In this document: positions 8,841 to 17,919 of the stretch, piece by piece
Layout of the letters: every line of letters starts with the position of its first letter
Numbering within the stretch: position 1 is the stretch's first letter
Translations under genes and position numbers: made by a program
DNA from: Bergeyella zoohelcum ATCC 43767
GTDB taxonomy: Bacteria; Bacteroidota; Bacteroidia; Flavobacteriales; Weeksellaceae
Length of the DNA stretch: 64,000 bases
Reading direction: 5' to 3'
Assembly (NCBI RefSeq): GCF_000301075.1
Contig: NZ_JH932293.1
Span: 1,586,692 to 1,650,691, forward strand
Notes under the pieces: generated by a model
What the model was told of the DNA's origin: nothing
The model's database searches: none
Seen by the model: the letters and a program-made list of their open reading frames with translations, nothing else

Positions 8841-8956
8841 TTTTTAATTGTATTTGTAGATTAATAAAAAAATAATGTTTTTTTGTTTATGAAAATGTAA
8901 TGACTACTGTTATTTTGTACAAAATTATCATCACATTTCGTGATTATCTAATTTCC

Positions 8957-9418
8957 TCATTCTTTCATCTCCTTTATTTCTTTCAGCACTTCTTCTGGTG
9001 CATCGGGGGATACTACTACAATTTGTTTGTCTTGCTGAAAACGGAGACATTTTTTCTTATGAGTAACAAGCCAAAGTTCATCCCCATTGTATAAACCGAA
9101 ATACCCCAAAACACCTCCTATACCAAATGAACGAATAGCCACTGCAGAATGATGCTTTTGTATTTTTTCCATTTCTGTTATCGAAAATACATAAGATTTT
9201 AGTGCATTTTTAATGATTACCTTGTCCTCTTCTATGATAACGATAGGCTTCATAAGAAAATAATTGGCAATGATGATGATATTCAAAGCGATCGTCCCAA
9301 TGATAATATAAATATTGGGAAGCCAAAATGTTATGATCCATACACTGATAATGAGGATAAGTAAAAATCCTATTATTGCCACAAAATCAGGAGCAGAAGA
9401 CGGATATATTTTTTTCAT
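8957..9418 (-). CDS. small membrane protein with a bacterial PH-like domain
   Basis: 153 residues. Two membrane helices at about 13-33 and 36-55 (FVAIIGFLLILIISVWIITF, IYIIIGTIALNIIIIANYF) are followed by a soluble domain with beta pattern (IVIIEEDKVIIKNALKSYVF, then LWLVTHKKKCLRFQQDKQIV). This arrangement is seen in bPH-domain membrane proteins of unknown function. It starts one base after the stop of the CCA-adding enzyme gene, so the two are surely co-transcribed. No catalytic motif is visible and the role is unknown. Confidence 0.75.
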   Translation of the reverse strand: MKKIYPSSAPDFVAIIGFLLILIISVWIITFWLPNIYIIIGTIALNIIIIANYFLMKPIVIIEEDKVIIKNALKSYVFSITEMEKIQKHHSAVAIRSFGIGGVLGYFGLYNGDELWLVTHKKKCLRFQQDKQIVVVSPDAPEEVLKEIKEMKE

Positions 9419-9419
9419 A

Positions 9420-10844
9420 TTATACGGTTTTAAGCCCTAATTTCTCGGCTTCTGTAATGACAAATTTCCGTGCTTCGGTAGGTTCATTTGGGATAATACC
9501 TTCTAAGATGGCTTCCTTAACGGCTTCTTTGAGCATACCGATTTCCCTACCTGGGCGAATATCAAAAAGCTGCATGATTTCATCACCAGAAATAGGCGGC
9601 TGGAAATTACGAATTTTGTCTCTCTCTTCCAAATCTTTTAGTTTTTGTTCTACATATTCAAAATTTTTCTGAAATTTCTTCTGTTTAGCACTATTTTTCG
9701 TGGTGATATCTGCTTTACAAAGGACGAAAAGCTTTTCAATGTCATCTCCCGCATCAAAGAGCATTCTCCTCAATGCCGAATCTGAAGCATCATCTGTAAT
9801 AAGGGCAATGGGTCTAGAAGAAAGTTTGACCATTTTTTGAACAAATGCCATATCTGCACCCAATGGTAATTTCAGCCGATGAAATATTTTTTTTACCATC
9901 TTGGAGCCTAAAAACTCATGCCCATGAAAAGTCCAGCCCGTTCCCTCTACAAATTTTTTTGTAGGTGCCTTGCCTATGTCATGGAGCAGTGCAGCCCATC
10001 GTAACCAAAGGTTATCGGTATGCAAGGCAATATTATCTACCACTTCTAGAGTATGATAAAAATTATCTTTATGCCTCTGTCCATCAATTTCTTCCACGCC
10101 TTTGAGTGCTAAAAGTTCGGGGAGAATATACTCTAATAATCCTGCTTTATGGAGGAGGTGAAGTCCTATGGAAGGTTTTTTTGCCATCATGATTTTGTTA
10201 AACTCTACCATGATTCTCTCCATAGAAACTATTTGTATTCTTTCTGCTTCTGTAATAATGGCCTGAAAGGATTTCTCTTCAATGTCAAAACCTAAAATGG
10301 TAGCAAATCGGATGGCACGCATCATTCTAAGCGGGTCATCAGAGTAAGTCTGTCTTGGTTCTAATGGTGTAATAAGTAGCTTATCTTCAATGGCTTTGAG
10401 TCCATTAAAAGGGTCTATGAGTTCTCCGAAATTAGATGGATTAAGGGAAATTGCCATGGCATTAATGGTGAAATCTCTCCGCTTTTGGTCATCTTCTATG
10501 CTTCCCGTTTCCACAGCAGGTTTTCTTGAGTTTTCTGAATAGCTCTCCTTTCTAGCTCCTACAAATTCTAGTTCCGCATTTTTATATCGGAACATTGCCG
10601 TACCGAAATTCTTAAAAACCGAAACTTTTATTTTGGGATCTATTTTCTGTGAAATTTTTTGTGCTAACTCAATACCCGAACCTTCCGTAACGAAGTCAAT
10701 ATCCGTAGGTAAACCTCTTTTCATGATGAGGTCTCTCACAAAGCCCCCCACAATATAGACCGACTGATGCTCTGTATGAGCAATGCTTGAAATTGTTTTG
10801 AATAGCTTAAAATATGGATTTTGTATAAGGTCTATTTTCTTCAT
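9420..10844 (-). CDS. cca: CCA tRNA nucleotidyltransferase with HD domain
   Basis: A 474-residue class II nucleotidyltransferase that adds or repairs the 3'-CCA of tRNAs. Visible are the G[GS]xVRD motif GGFVRDL at 33-39, the metal-binding DxD (DID, 48-50), the RRDFTINAM motif near 122-130 and the conserved DDPLRMMRAIRFA helix. A C-terminal HD phosphohydrolase domain carries LLHDIGKAPTK near 287. The HD domain suggests associated phosphatase/phosphodiesterase activity, as in other HD-type CCA enzymes. It is divergent from arfB. Confidence 0.93.
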   Translation of the reverse strand: MKKIDLIQNPYFKLFKTISSIAHTEHQSVYIVGGFVRDLIMKRGLPTDIDFVTEGSGIELAQKISQKIDPKIKVSVFKNFGTAMFRYKNAELEFVGARKESYSENSRKPAVETGSIEDDQKRRDFTINAMAISLNPSNFGELIDPFNGLKAIEDKLLITPLEPRQTYSDDPLRMMRAIRFATILGFDIEEKSFQAIITEAERIQIVSMERIMVEFNKIMMAKKPSIGLHLLHKAGLLEYILPELLALKGVEEIDGQRHKDNFYHTLEVVDNIALHTDNLWLRWAALLHDIGKAPTKKFVEGTGWTFHGHEFLGSKMVKKIFHRLKLPLGADMAFVQKMVKLSSRPIALITDDASDSALRRMLFDAGDDIEKLFVLCKADITTKNSAKQKKFQKNFEYVEQKLKDLEERDKIRNFQPPISGDEIMQLFDIRPGREIGMLKEAVKEAILEGIIPNEPTEARKFVITEAEKLGLKTV

Positions 10845-10927
10845 AATATCTTAGCAAAGATAAGAAATGCCATGAAAATACCATCTAATAATCTATTATG
10901 AATTTTGGTAAACCATAAAAATAGCAA

Positions 10928-11320
10928 ATGAGAGATTTTACATCAGAACTGATATACAAAACATCCCGTAGCAGTGGAGCAGGTGGACAAAATGTAAATA
11001 AGGTAGAAACGGCAGTAACAGTAATTTGGGAGATACAAAAAAGTACTTTTTTCTCAGAGGAAGAAAAACAAAGAATACTGATGAAACTGAAAAATAGACG
11101 AAATGCAGAAGAGAAAATACAGCTTACAGCTTCCGAAGCCAGAACACAACTCCAAAATAAGAAAATAGCCACCCAAAGGCTCATGGAGTTAGTGGAAAAG
11201 GCATTATTGGTTCCTAAAAAAAGAGTAAAAACAAAACCTTCTAAAATACAGATAGAGAAAAGATTAAATGCTAAAAAAAGACTTTCTGAAAAGAAAGAAA
11301 ACCGAAAGTTTAGATATTAA
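10928..11320 (+). CDS. arfB: ArfB/YaeJ-type peptidyl-tRNA hydrolase (ribosome rescue)
   Basis: 130 residues with the release-factor GGQ motif at 19-21 (SSGAGGQNVNKVET) and a highly basic C-terminal tail (KKRVKTKPSKIQIEKRLN...). This is the ArfB plan: the GGQ domain hydrolyses peptidyl-tRNA on stalled ribosomes and the tail enters the empty mRNA channel. It lacks the codon-recognition domains of RF1 and RF2. Length and layout are typical of the family (about 135-140 aa). Confidence 0.93.
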   Translation: MRDFTSELIYKTSRSSGAGGQNVNKVETAVTVIWEIQKSTFFSEEEKQRILMKLKNRRNAEEKIQLTASEARTQLQNKKIATQRLMELVEKALLVPKKRVKTKPSKIQIEKRLNAKKRLSEKKENRKFRY

Positions 11321-11337
11321 TTTTTATTAAAAATCTT

Positions 11338-11345
11338 TATTTTTG
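11338..11345 (+). promoter_or_regulatory. -7 element (TATTTTTG) upstream of a 26-codon frame
   Basis: Matches TAnnTTTG. The predicted start is near 11352, 16 bases before the ATG at 11368. The -33 region is AT-rich without a clear TTG. Confidence 0.4.
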
Positions 11346-11367
11346 CCCTACTTTAAACTAGAAAAAC

Positions 11368-11448
11368 ATGATTTTAGAAGAAAACAGTTCCATGATTTTT
11401 TTTGTACATGCTAAGAGAAAATATAACTTGAATTGTTATTTTTTGTAA
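11368..11448 (+). CDS. possible 26-aa small protein
   Basis: ATG at 11368 to TAA at 11448 encodes a 26-residue peptide beginning MILEENSSMIFFVHAKRKYN. It sits at a natural distance behind a TAnnTTTG box and in front of the 5'-nucleotidase gene. It might be a real small protein, a leader peptide, or chance. I recognise no family. Confidence 0.3.
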   Translation: MILEENSSMIFFVHAKRKYNLNCYFL

Positions 11449-11469
11449 TTTTATCCTTAAATATTCCTT

Positions 11470-12225
11470 ATGAGAAAAATTCTACTGAGTATAAGCATTG
11501 CATTGTCGCTGGTATCGTGTAAATCGGTTTTGCAAGTTGCTCATGTTGAGAAAAATAAAAACACCAATATTACAGATACTATTCCCTCGGACAAAAAAGT
11601 AGAGGCATTCATCTTACCATATAAGACCGACTTAGAGAAGCATATGACCGTAAAACTCTCTTATTCTCCTATAGAACTGACAAAAATGGGAACCAATAGC
11701 CATCTAGGAAATCTATTGGCAGACTATATGTACGAAGCAGGAAATGAATGGCTGATGAAAAATCATCAAAAACCTGCTGATGCTGCACTGCTCAATATTG
11801 GAGGTATCCGAAACTCTATAGATAAGGGAGATATTTTGGTACGAAATATCTTTGAGGTCATGCCTTTTGAAAATGAAGTGATTCTTGTAAAATTCAAAGG
11901 AAAAGATTTGGAGGGGCTATTCCAGTATTATGAAAAGACACAAAAAAATAATCCTGTATCTAGACTGAATATTGAAGTAAAAGATGGAAAACTCACTAAA
12001 GCATGGGTAAATGGACAGCCTGTACACCCAGAGCAGGATTACTATATTGTTACTTCAGATTATTTAGCTTTGGGAGGAGATAATATGTCATTTTTTTCTA
12101 AAGGTGAACATATTGCTACTGGAATAAAGCTGAGAGATGTTTTTTTAGAAAAATTTAAAGCAAATCATCCACTGAAATTTGGCGAAGTGGAACAAAGATT
12201 ACTTTTCCAAAATAATACTAAATAA
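11470..12225 (+). CDS. lipoprotein with 5'-nucleotidase C-terminal domain
   Basis: 251 residues. A lipoprotein signal peptide ends at Cys17 (SLVSCKS). The rest matches the 5_nucleotid_C substrate-binding domain: NIGGIRNSIDKGDI, VMPFENEVILVKFKG and the terminal YLALGGDNMSFF, where aromatic residues stack on the nucleotide base. The metallophosphatase half is encoded as a separate gene 6 bp downstream, so the usual single-chain periplasmic 5'-nucleotidase/UshA is split in two here. It is probably envelope-anchored and acts on extracytoplasmic nucleotides together with its neighbour. Confidence 0.9.
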   Translation: MRKILLSISIALSLVSCKSVLQVAHVEKNKNTNITDTIPSDKKVEAFILPYKTDLEKHMTVKLSYSPIELTKMGTNSHLGNLLADYMYEAGNEWLMKNHQKPADAALLNIGGIRNSIDKGDILVRNIFEVMPFENEVILVKFKGKDLEGLFQYYEKTQKNNPVSRLNIEVKDGKLTKAWVNGQPVHPEQDYYIVTSDYLALGGDNMSFFSKGEHIATGIKLRDVFLEKFKANHPLKFGEVEQRLLFQNNTK

Positions 12226-12231
12226 TAGAAT

Positions 12232-13185
12232 ATGAATAGAAAAGAGTTTTTGAAAACCATTTCCGCAGGGACATTAGGATTAGGATTAATGCCCAGCATG
12301 GTTCTGGGGAATGACCATTTTCTTTTGGATACCAAACTAAAAGCAAAAAAAATCACCATTCTGCATACCAATGATCAGCATAGCCGTATAGAACCTTTTG
12401 AGGCAACCAATGCAAAAAATCCCAATCAAGGAGGATTTGCAAGGAGGGCAAGCTTAGTACAGCGGATTCGGGAGCAAGAAAAGGCAGTTTTACTCCTAGA
12501 TGCAGGAGATATTTTTCAGGGAACCCCTTACTTTAATTTTTATGGCGGTGAGGTAGAGTTTAAGCTGATGTCCATGATGGGATATGATGCAGCTACTATG
12601 GGAAATCATGATTTCGATAATGGATTAGAAGGCTTTAAAAAAGTGCTTCCTCATGCCCAGTTTCCTTTTATATGCTCTAATTATGATTTTAAAAATACCA
12701 TTGTAGAAGGGCTTACCCATCCGTATAAAATATTTAATAAGAATGGAATAAGAGTAGGCATTTTAGGCGTAGGTATTCAGCTGGAGGGCTTAGTAGGAAA
12801 AAAACAATACCAAGAAACACAGTATTTAGACCCGATAGAAATGGCCCAGCATTATGCAGATTTCCTTCGGAAAGAAAAAAAATGTGACCTTGTGATTTGT
12901 CTTTCTCATCTTGGTTTTGACTACAGAAACAATCCTAAAAAAATATCAGATAAAGTACTTGCCAGTGCTACACAGGGGATAGACCTCATCATTGGTGGGC
13001 ATACGCATACTTTCCTAAAAGAACCCGTGATGCTTACCAATAAAGCAGGGAAAACCGTGCTGGTAAATCAAGTGGGCTGGGCAGGACTGTACTTAGGAAG
13101 AATAGATTTCTATTTAGATAAAAATCATCAAGTTTCATCTTTTGCTTGGAATACTCAAGTAATTGATAATAATATCATTGTATAG
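12232..13185 (+). CDS. metallophosphoesterase, catalytic half of a split 5'-nucleotidase
   Basis: 317 residues with a Tat-like N-terminus (MNRKEFLKTISAGTLGLG; no twin Arg, but the substrate-binding 'RKEFLK' style common in Bacteroidota). The calcineurin-like metal ligands are clear: HTNDQHSR (about 44-51), DAGDIFQG, GNHDFDNG and, near the end, GGHTHTF. These make the dinuclear metal site that cleaves the phosphate of nucleotides. The 5_nucleotid_C domain is in the preceding lipoprotein gene. The two genes plus porZ are closely spaced (6 and 3 bp), suggesting an operon. Confidence 0.9.
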   Translation: MNRKEFLKTISAGTLGLGLMPSMVLGNDHFLLDTKLKAKKITILHTNDQHSRIEPFEATNAKNPNQGGFARRASLVQRIREQEKAVLLLDAGDIFQGTPYFNFYGGEVEFKLMSMMGYDAATMGNHDFDNGLEGFKKVLPHAQFPFICSNYDFKNTIVEGLTHPYKIFNKNGIRVGILGVGIQLEGLVGKKQYQETQYLDPIEMAQHYADFLRKEKKCDLVICLSHLGFDYRNNPKKISDKVLASATQGIDLIIGGHTHTFLKEPVMLTNKAGKTVLVNQVGWAGLYLGRIDFYLDKNHQVSSFAWNTQVIDNNIIV

Positions 13186-13188
13186 CTT

Positions 13189-15468
13189 ATGTTAAAAAAA
13201 ATCATTATGGCCATTGGCTTGATTCCTATATGGTCATCGGCACAAAATATCAGTTCTAAAAAATGGAAAGACCTCTTTTCATACAATAATGTACTGAAAA
13301 TAGTGGAGGACAATGGAACCTTAGTGGCGGCTACTGAGAATGGAATATTTTTTTACCACCGAAGCTCAGGAGAAATTAATAAAATATCTAAAGCCAATGG
13401 ACTTCATAATGTAGATATTACCGCCTTTGATTATAACCCTGTAACCAATGTAGGGTTGATTGGCTATCGTGATGGCTCATTAGATGTTATTAAGAAAGAT
13501 GAAATTACTTTTGTGGTAGATATTCCTATTGCTCAAGGGTTTAATGGAGATAAAAAAATTAATCATATCTATATTGATGGAGATAGAGCGGTAATTTCTG
13601 TAAACTATGGCGTATCTATTTTTGATTTAAAGAAAAAAGAATTTGCCCAGTCGGCATTCTTTAATAATGGTGGAAATTTTACAGCAGCACATGAATCTGT
13701 TATTCAGAATAACATCGTTTTTACAGCAACAGATTTTGGGCTAAGAAATCATGAAATCAATGTAACATTCCCTGTTTTTGACCAATGGGGTACTACACTG
13801 ACAGGAAACTTTAACCAAATAGATGCGAAAAATGGTGTATTCATCGCAGGAAATCAAAATCAAGTATTTTTCGGTTCTATTAATGCAGGTTTTTTCCTCT
13901 TTCCTTTGGCATATCAGTCCGTTAGAGATGTAGCCTTTACCTCAGATGGTTTCCTCATCACCGAAGAAGATAAGGTACATGCCTATACCAGCAATGGACT
14001 AGCAGCAGGAACTTATGAGCTGGAGGAAAAACTGAATACGGCTATTTCTGTAGGGGGAAAGATGTATGCAGGTACTGTGGTAAGTGGAATTATAGATGCG
14101 GATAAACGAAAAATTAAACCCGATGGCCCATTCAGTAATCGTTCCTATAAAATGGAACTGATAGGAGATAAAATATGGGTCTCTTCTGGCTCTAGAAAAG
14201 ACAGATACAATGGTGCTCAGCCCGATGCCCGAAATTTAGGTTTTTATTTTTTCAATGGAAATCAGTGGAGCTATGCTTCTTATTTCTCTCAAGAAGATAC
14301 TCCGCGTATGAATGTTTTAGATGCCGTCCCGAACCCTGCCAATCTTAATGAGGTATTTTTTACCAATTATTCTGAAGCTACAGGACAGGGCATTTATAAA
14401 ATGAAGTACCAAGATGGTAATAAAGACTTTACACTGGAAAAATATTATGAAACCACCTATGCAGGTGTGTTCGTTAATCGTCCTGTAGGATGCACTTTTG
14501 ATACTCGGAATCAGCTGTTCTGTACCGTAGCTTTTATGTCTCGTGATGGCAATACGGCTCATGCAGGATTATTGGCTTATGATAAAGCGAGTGATAGTTT
14601 CTTACCACAATCTTTCCTTATTTCTCAAGCTGCCCAAAAGCCTTTGGCATATGATGAAAAACTGTGGGTACCACTGCCTAGAACCAATCATCTCATGGTC
14701 TATGACCACAGGAATACGCCTACCAATTTCTCTGATGACCAAAAAAACATCATTGCAGAGCAAAATGGATTACCTACTAACTCTAACGGCGTCCTTGCCA
14801 TTGCCATAGATAAAAATGAGGATGCATGGATAGGTACCAACTCTGGACTTAGAGTACTCAGAGATGCTGCTGAAGCGGTAAAACATACTTCCCCTACGGT
14901 AGAAAACATCGTAATTACCCAAAATAATATTGCTGAAGAACTCTTCAGAGACAGTGAAATTAACCAAATAGCAGTAGATGAAGGGAATCATAAATGGATC
15001 AGTATAGAAGGCGGAGGGGTATATTACCTCAGTGCTGATGGAGAAAGAGTAATCAAACATTTTACCAAAGAAAATTCACCATTACCTACCAATTCGGTTA
15101 CCGATATTAAGATAGATACGCAAACAGGGACGGTCTATTTCGTTACTTTTAATGGGATAGTGGCTTACCAAGGAGATGTGGGCGAAGTAAATAGCGGTTT
15201 CGGAAAAGTATTGGTATATCCTAACCCCGTGGTAACTGCTAATTTTAGTGGGAAGGTAACCATCCGTGGACTTGCCCAAAAAACGAATCTCCATATTACG
15301 GATGCCGCAGGGAATGTGGTGCATTCAGCGGTAGCAAGAGGAGGGTATTACGAATGGGATCTGAATAATATGCGGGGCAGAAGGGTAGCATCGGGCGTAT
15401 ATTTCGTGCTGATGACTAATGAAGATGGAACAGATAAGGCCACTGCGAAAATAGCGGTAATCCACTGA
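13189..15468 (+). CDS. porZ: type IX secretion system protein PorZ
   Basis: 759 residues. The signal peptide is about 1-18 (ending WSSAQ). Two beta-propeller regions follow, made of repeats such as 'GLHNVDITAFDYNPVTNVGL' and 'NEDAWIGTNSGLRVL'. A C-terminal T9SS type A sorting domain runs from VLVYPNPV (about residue 675) to GVYFVLMT. This is the layout of PorZ, a surface component of the attachment complex that anchors T9SS cargo to anionic LPS. The gene overlaps recO by one base (TGATG), a flavobacterial gene order. Confidence 0.9.
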   Translation: MLKKIIMAIGLIPIWSSAQNISSKKWKDLFSYNNVLKIVEDNGTLVAATENGIFFYHRSSGEINKISKANGLHNVDITAFDYNPVTNVGLIGYRDGSLDVIKKDEITFVVDIPIAQGFNGDKKINHIYIDGDRAVISVNYGVSIFDLKKKEFAQSAFFNNGGNFTAAHESVIQNNIVFTATDFGLRNHEINVTFPVFDQWGTTLTGNFNQIDAKNGVFIAGNQNQVFFGSINAGFFLFPLAYQSVRDVAFTSDGFLITEEDKVHAYTSNGLAAGTYELEEKLNTAISVGGKMYAGTVVSGIIDADKRKIKPDGPFSNRSYKMELIGDKIWVSSGSRKDRYNGAQPDARNLGFYFFNGNQWSYASYFSQEDTPRMNVLDAVPNPANLNEVFFTNYSEATGQGIYKMKYQDGNKDFTLEKYYETTYAGVFVNRPVGCTFDTRNQLFCTVAFMSRDGNTAHAGLLAYDKASDSFLPQSFLISQAAQKPLAYDEKLWVPLPRTNHLMVYDHRNTPTNFSDDQKNIIAEQNGLPTNSNGVLAIAIDKNEDAWIGTNSGLRVLRDAAEAVKHTSPTVENIVITQNNIAEELFRDSEINQIAVDEGNHKWISIEGGGVYYLSADGERVIKHFTKENSPLPTNSVTDIKIDTQTGTVYFVTFNGIVAYQGDVGEVNSGFGKVLVYPNPVVTANFSGKVTIRGLAQKTNLHITDAAGNVVHSAVARGGYYEWDLNNMRGRRVASGVYFVLMTNEDGTDKATAKIAVIH

Positions 15469-16151
15469 TGGAGGTGTTTCACAGCTTTGTATTGTCCTAT
15501 ATTAAATACAAAGACCACGATGCCATCCTCAGATGCTATACCTTAGAGAAAGGCTTTCAGAGTTTTTATATCAAAGGAATTTATGCCCCTAAAAACAAGA
15601 AAAAAGCCTACCTCAGTCCTTTAAATCCGCTTAAAATTACCGTTAATCATTCGGTAAAGAATCATTTAGGTATCATCAGAAACATAGAATTTACTTATCC
15701 CGAAGTGGCATTGCCAGAATTTCGGATGGCTTCCGTGCTGTTTTTCATTGCCGATTTTCTTTGTCAAGTATTGCCTCATGAAACCGAAAACCCTGATTTG
15801 TACAGCAGAATTGTCCGTTTTTATCATCACCTCCACGAAGGCAATTACCAAAGTCATTTGATATTTTTAGTAGAGTTTTTAGAAAATCATGGACTGGCTC
15901 CTGCCCTTACAGAGGGCGAATTTTTACATCCAGAGATGGGATATTTTAGTCCTATAGCAGAAGGAGCGAGTTTTTCAGCCAAAATTTCAGGATACTGGAG
16001 GGCAATACTCACGGCAGAAGATGCCTACACGGTAATGATTCCCTCAGAAGACCGCAGAGCGTTTTTAGAAGCCCTTCTTTACTACTATCAATACCATTTT
16101 CCCAATTTTAGCATTCCAAAATCACTAGAAATTTTATACGAAATGGTATAA
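15468..16151 (+). CDS. recO: DNA repair protein RecO
   Basis: 227 residues. The N-terminal OB fold (about 1-75) contains VLSYIKYKDHDAILRCYT and the 'GFQSFYIKGIY' strand seen in RecO. The rest is helical (FRMASVLFFIADFLCQVL, LYYYQYHFPNF). RecO loads RecA with RecR during recombinational repair. The zinc-binding cysteines of some RecO proteins are absent, as is usual in this phylum. Translation is probably coupled to porZ through the shared A of TGATG. Confidence 0.88.
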   Translation: MEVFHSFVLSYIKYKDHDAILRCYTLEKGFQSFYIKGIYAPKNKKKAYLSPLNPLKITVNHSVKNHLGIIRNIEFTYPEVALPEFRMASVLFFIADFLCQVLPHETENPDLYSRIVRFYHHLHEGNYQSHLIFLVEFLENHGLAPALTEGEFLHPEMGYFSPIAEGASFSAKISGYWRAILTAEDAYTVMIPSEDRRAFLEALLYYYQYHFPNFSIPKSLEILYEMV

Positions 16152-16228
16152 TGTAAAATCATATTCCTTTATCCAGCTACAGAAATGGTTTATTTACAAT
16201 AGTATTTTGTAAGATTGAGCTTTTTTCT

Positions 16229-17173
16229 TTAGCCATTGGAAATACGGATACTGATAACGGGGTCTTTTAGTTCTGTTTCGGTGTAGAAAATCAGTGTTTC
16301 ATTTTCTAATACCACTTTGTTCCAGTAAAAGTTACCGCCAAATCTGGATTCTACCACGCTGACGGAGATGCCTTTTTCTGCTATTTTAATTTCATTGGGG
16401 AAGAGGTAGTTTTTTTCGGTGCCTAGAAGTATTTTTTGACGCGGTGTAAGGAGGTTTACTTCGCCAAAAAGCTGTGCTACATAACTGTTTTTAGGGGCAG
16501 AATAGATTGCTTTAGGAGTTCCTGTTTGGACTAATTTTCCATTTTTCAGCACGAAAATATCATCCATCCAAGGCATGATTTCAGGGAGATGATGGGTAGA
16601 AATGATGAGGGCAATGCCATTCTCTTGGCAAAAAGAAAAGAGTTTTTCACGGAGAAAAAGTTTCCTTCCTACATCTAAATTACTAAAAGGTTCGTCCAGA
16701 AGCAATAACTCAGGCATGGTGGATAAAGCTCTGGCAATGGCTACTCTCTGCTGCTGTCCTCCACTGAGTTCTATGGGTTTAGCATTTTTGTATTCGGATA
16801 AATCTACCACTTCTAAGAGTGCTTCTACGCTCATTTTTTTCTTATGAAGATCAATATTAGAAATGTATTTTCCTACATTGTCATATACGGTAGCGTAAGG
16901 TGTGAGTGCATAATCTTGTGCCACGAATTGCATTTCCTTTTCGCCAGGTACCAAATTTCCTTTGGGACCTAAAAGTTTTTTAGAACGGAAATAGATTTCG
17001 CCTTTCTCCCAGTCTTTCAGTCCGTAAATGAGCTGTAATAAGGTAGTTTTACCACAACCACTTTCCCCTACCAGTGCAACGAATCTTTTTTCTTCTATTC
17101 CCAATGTGAAATCCTCAAAAAGAGGGTTATCTTTGTGATAGGAAAAATTTAAATTTTGAATTGAGAGTAACAT
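16229..17173 (-). CDS. ABC transporter ATP-binding protein, orphan
   Basis: 314 residues with Walker A GESGCGKTT (36-44), signature LSGGQQQR (about 137), Walker B LLLLDEPF and the H-loop THH. A C-terminal extension of about 85 residues ('EVNLLTPRQKILLGTEKNYL...') resembles the regulatory region of Fe(III)/spermidine-type importer ATPases (FbpC/PotA). No permease or binding protein is adjacent, so substrate and partners are unknown. It is convergent with recO and divergent from the YceI gene. Confidence 0.85.
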   Translation of the reverse strand: MLLSIQNLNFSYHKDNPLFEDFTLGIEEKRFVALVGESGCGKTTLLQLIYGLKDWEKGEIYFRSKKLLGPKGNLVPGEKEMQFVAQDYALTPYATVYDNVGKYISNIDLHKKKMSVEALLEVVDLSEYKNAKPIELSGGQQQRVAIARALSTMPELLLLDEPFSNLDVGRKLFLREKLFSFCQENGIALIISTHHLPEIMPWMDDIFVLKNGKLVQTGTPKAIYSAPKNSYVAQLFGEVNLLTPRQKILLGTEKNYLFPNEIKIAEKGISVSVVESRFGGNFYWNKVVLENETLIFYTETELKDPVISIRISNG

Positions 17174-17216
17174 TTCATAAATTTACTCCAAAAATAGTAA
17201 CTTAATTAAATATAGT

Positions 17217-17870
17217 ATGATAAAATCAAAGATTTTTTTTTCATTCATGGCGTTCATGCTATTCAGTCTAATGCACTCTTGTAAGAAAGAAAAGGCAGAT
17301 AATGCAGTGGTTCCCGAAGTAAATACCGCACAAGGGGAAACGGTATATGTGGTGGATACGCTCCGTAGTAGTATAGAGTGGAAAGGGTATAAGATTTTCA
17401 AATCAGAGAACACCAGTCATTTCGGTAATCTTCTATTTGAGCGTGGTGAGATGAGCGTAAAAGAGGGGAGGCTACAAAGTGGAATTTTTGTAGCTCATAT
17501 TGCTTCCTTATCTAATGAAGATTTAGAGGATGATGCTGTACAAAAAGAAAAACTAGAAAAGCATCTGCTGTCTCCAGATTTTTTTCATGCTGAGAAATTT
17601 CCTACGGCTACTTATGAAATTACCCAAGTGAGTGATGGAACGGGAGATTATAATACCATTCTTGATGGAAAACTCACCATAAAAGGAGTTACTAGGCCTT
17701 TAAGAATCAATGCTAATGTATCTGTAAAAGAAGATAAAATCACCCTTTTTTCTGAGCCTACAGATTTCAGTAGGAGTGATTTTGGCATCCGCTTTCAGTC
17801 GCCAATAGAGAATGGAGTGATTCAAGATGAAATAAATATTCAAATAGTGGTGAGTGGTATAAAGAAATAA
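17217..17870 (+). CDS. YceI-family lipoprotein
   Basis: 217 residues. The lipobox LMHSC places Cys22 as the lipidated residue. The mature part is a YceI lipocalin-like barrel: STIEWKG-type strand 'SSIEWKGYKIFKSENTSHFG', 'HLLSPDFFHAEKFPTATYEI' and 'GKLTIKGVTRPLRINANV'. YceI proteins bind polyisoprenoid-type lipids in the periplasm. The exact ligand here is unknown. Confidence 0.9.
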   Translation: MIKSKIFFSFMAFMLFSLMHSCKKEKADNAVVPEVNTAQGETVYVVDTLRSSIEWKGYKIFKSENTSHFGNLLFERGEMSVKEGRLQSGIFVAHIASLSNEDLEDDAVQKEKLEKHLLSPDFFHAEKFPTATYEITQVSDGTGDYNTILDGKLTIKGVTRPLRINANVSVKEDKITLFSEPTDFSRSDFGIRFQSPIENGVIQDEINIQIVVSGIKK

Positions 17871-17880
17871 TTGATATCAA

Positions 17881-17919
17881 TAACAAAAAAAGACTGGAGC
17901 TTACCAGTCTTTTTTGTTA
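17881..17919. terminator. bidirectional terminator between yceI and dnaA
   Basis: A long stem TAACAAAAAAAGACTGG / CCAGTCTTTTTTGTTA with a 6-nt loop. It carries A runs on one side and T runs on the other, and its right arm includes the dnaA stop codon at 17917-17919. Confidence 0.9.
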
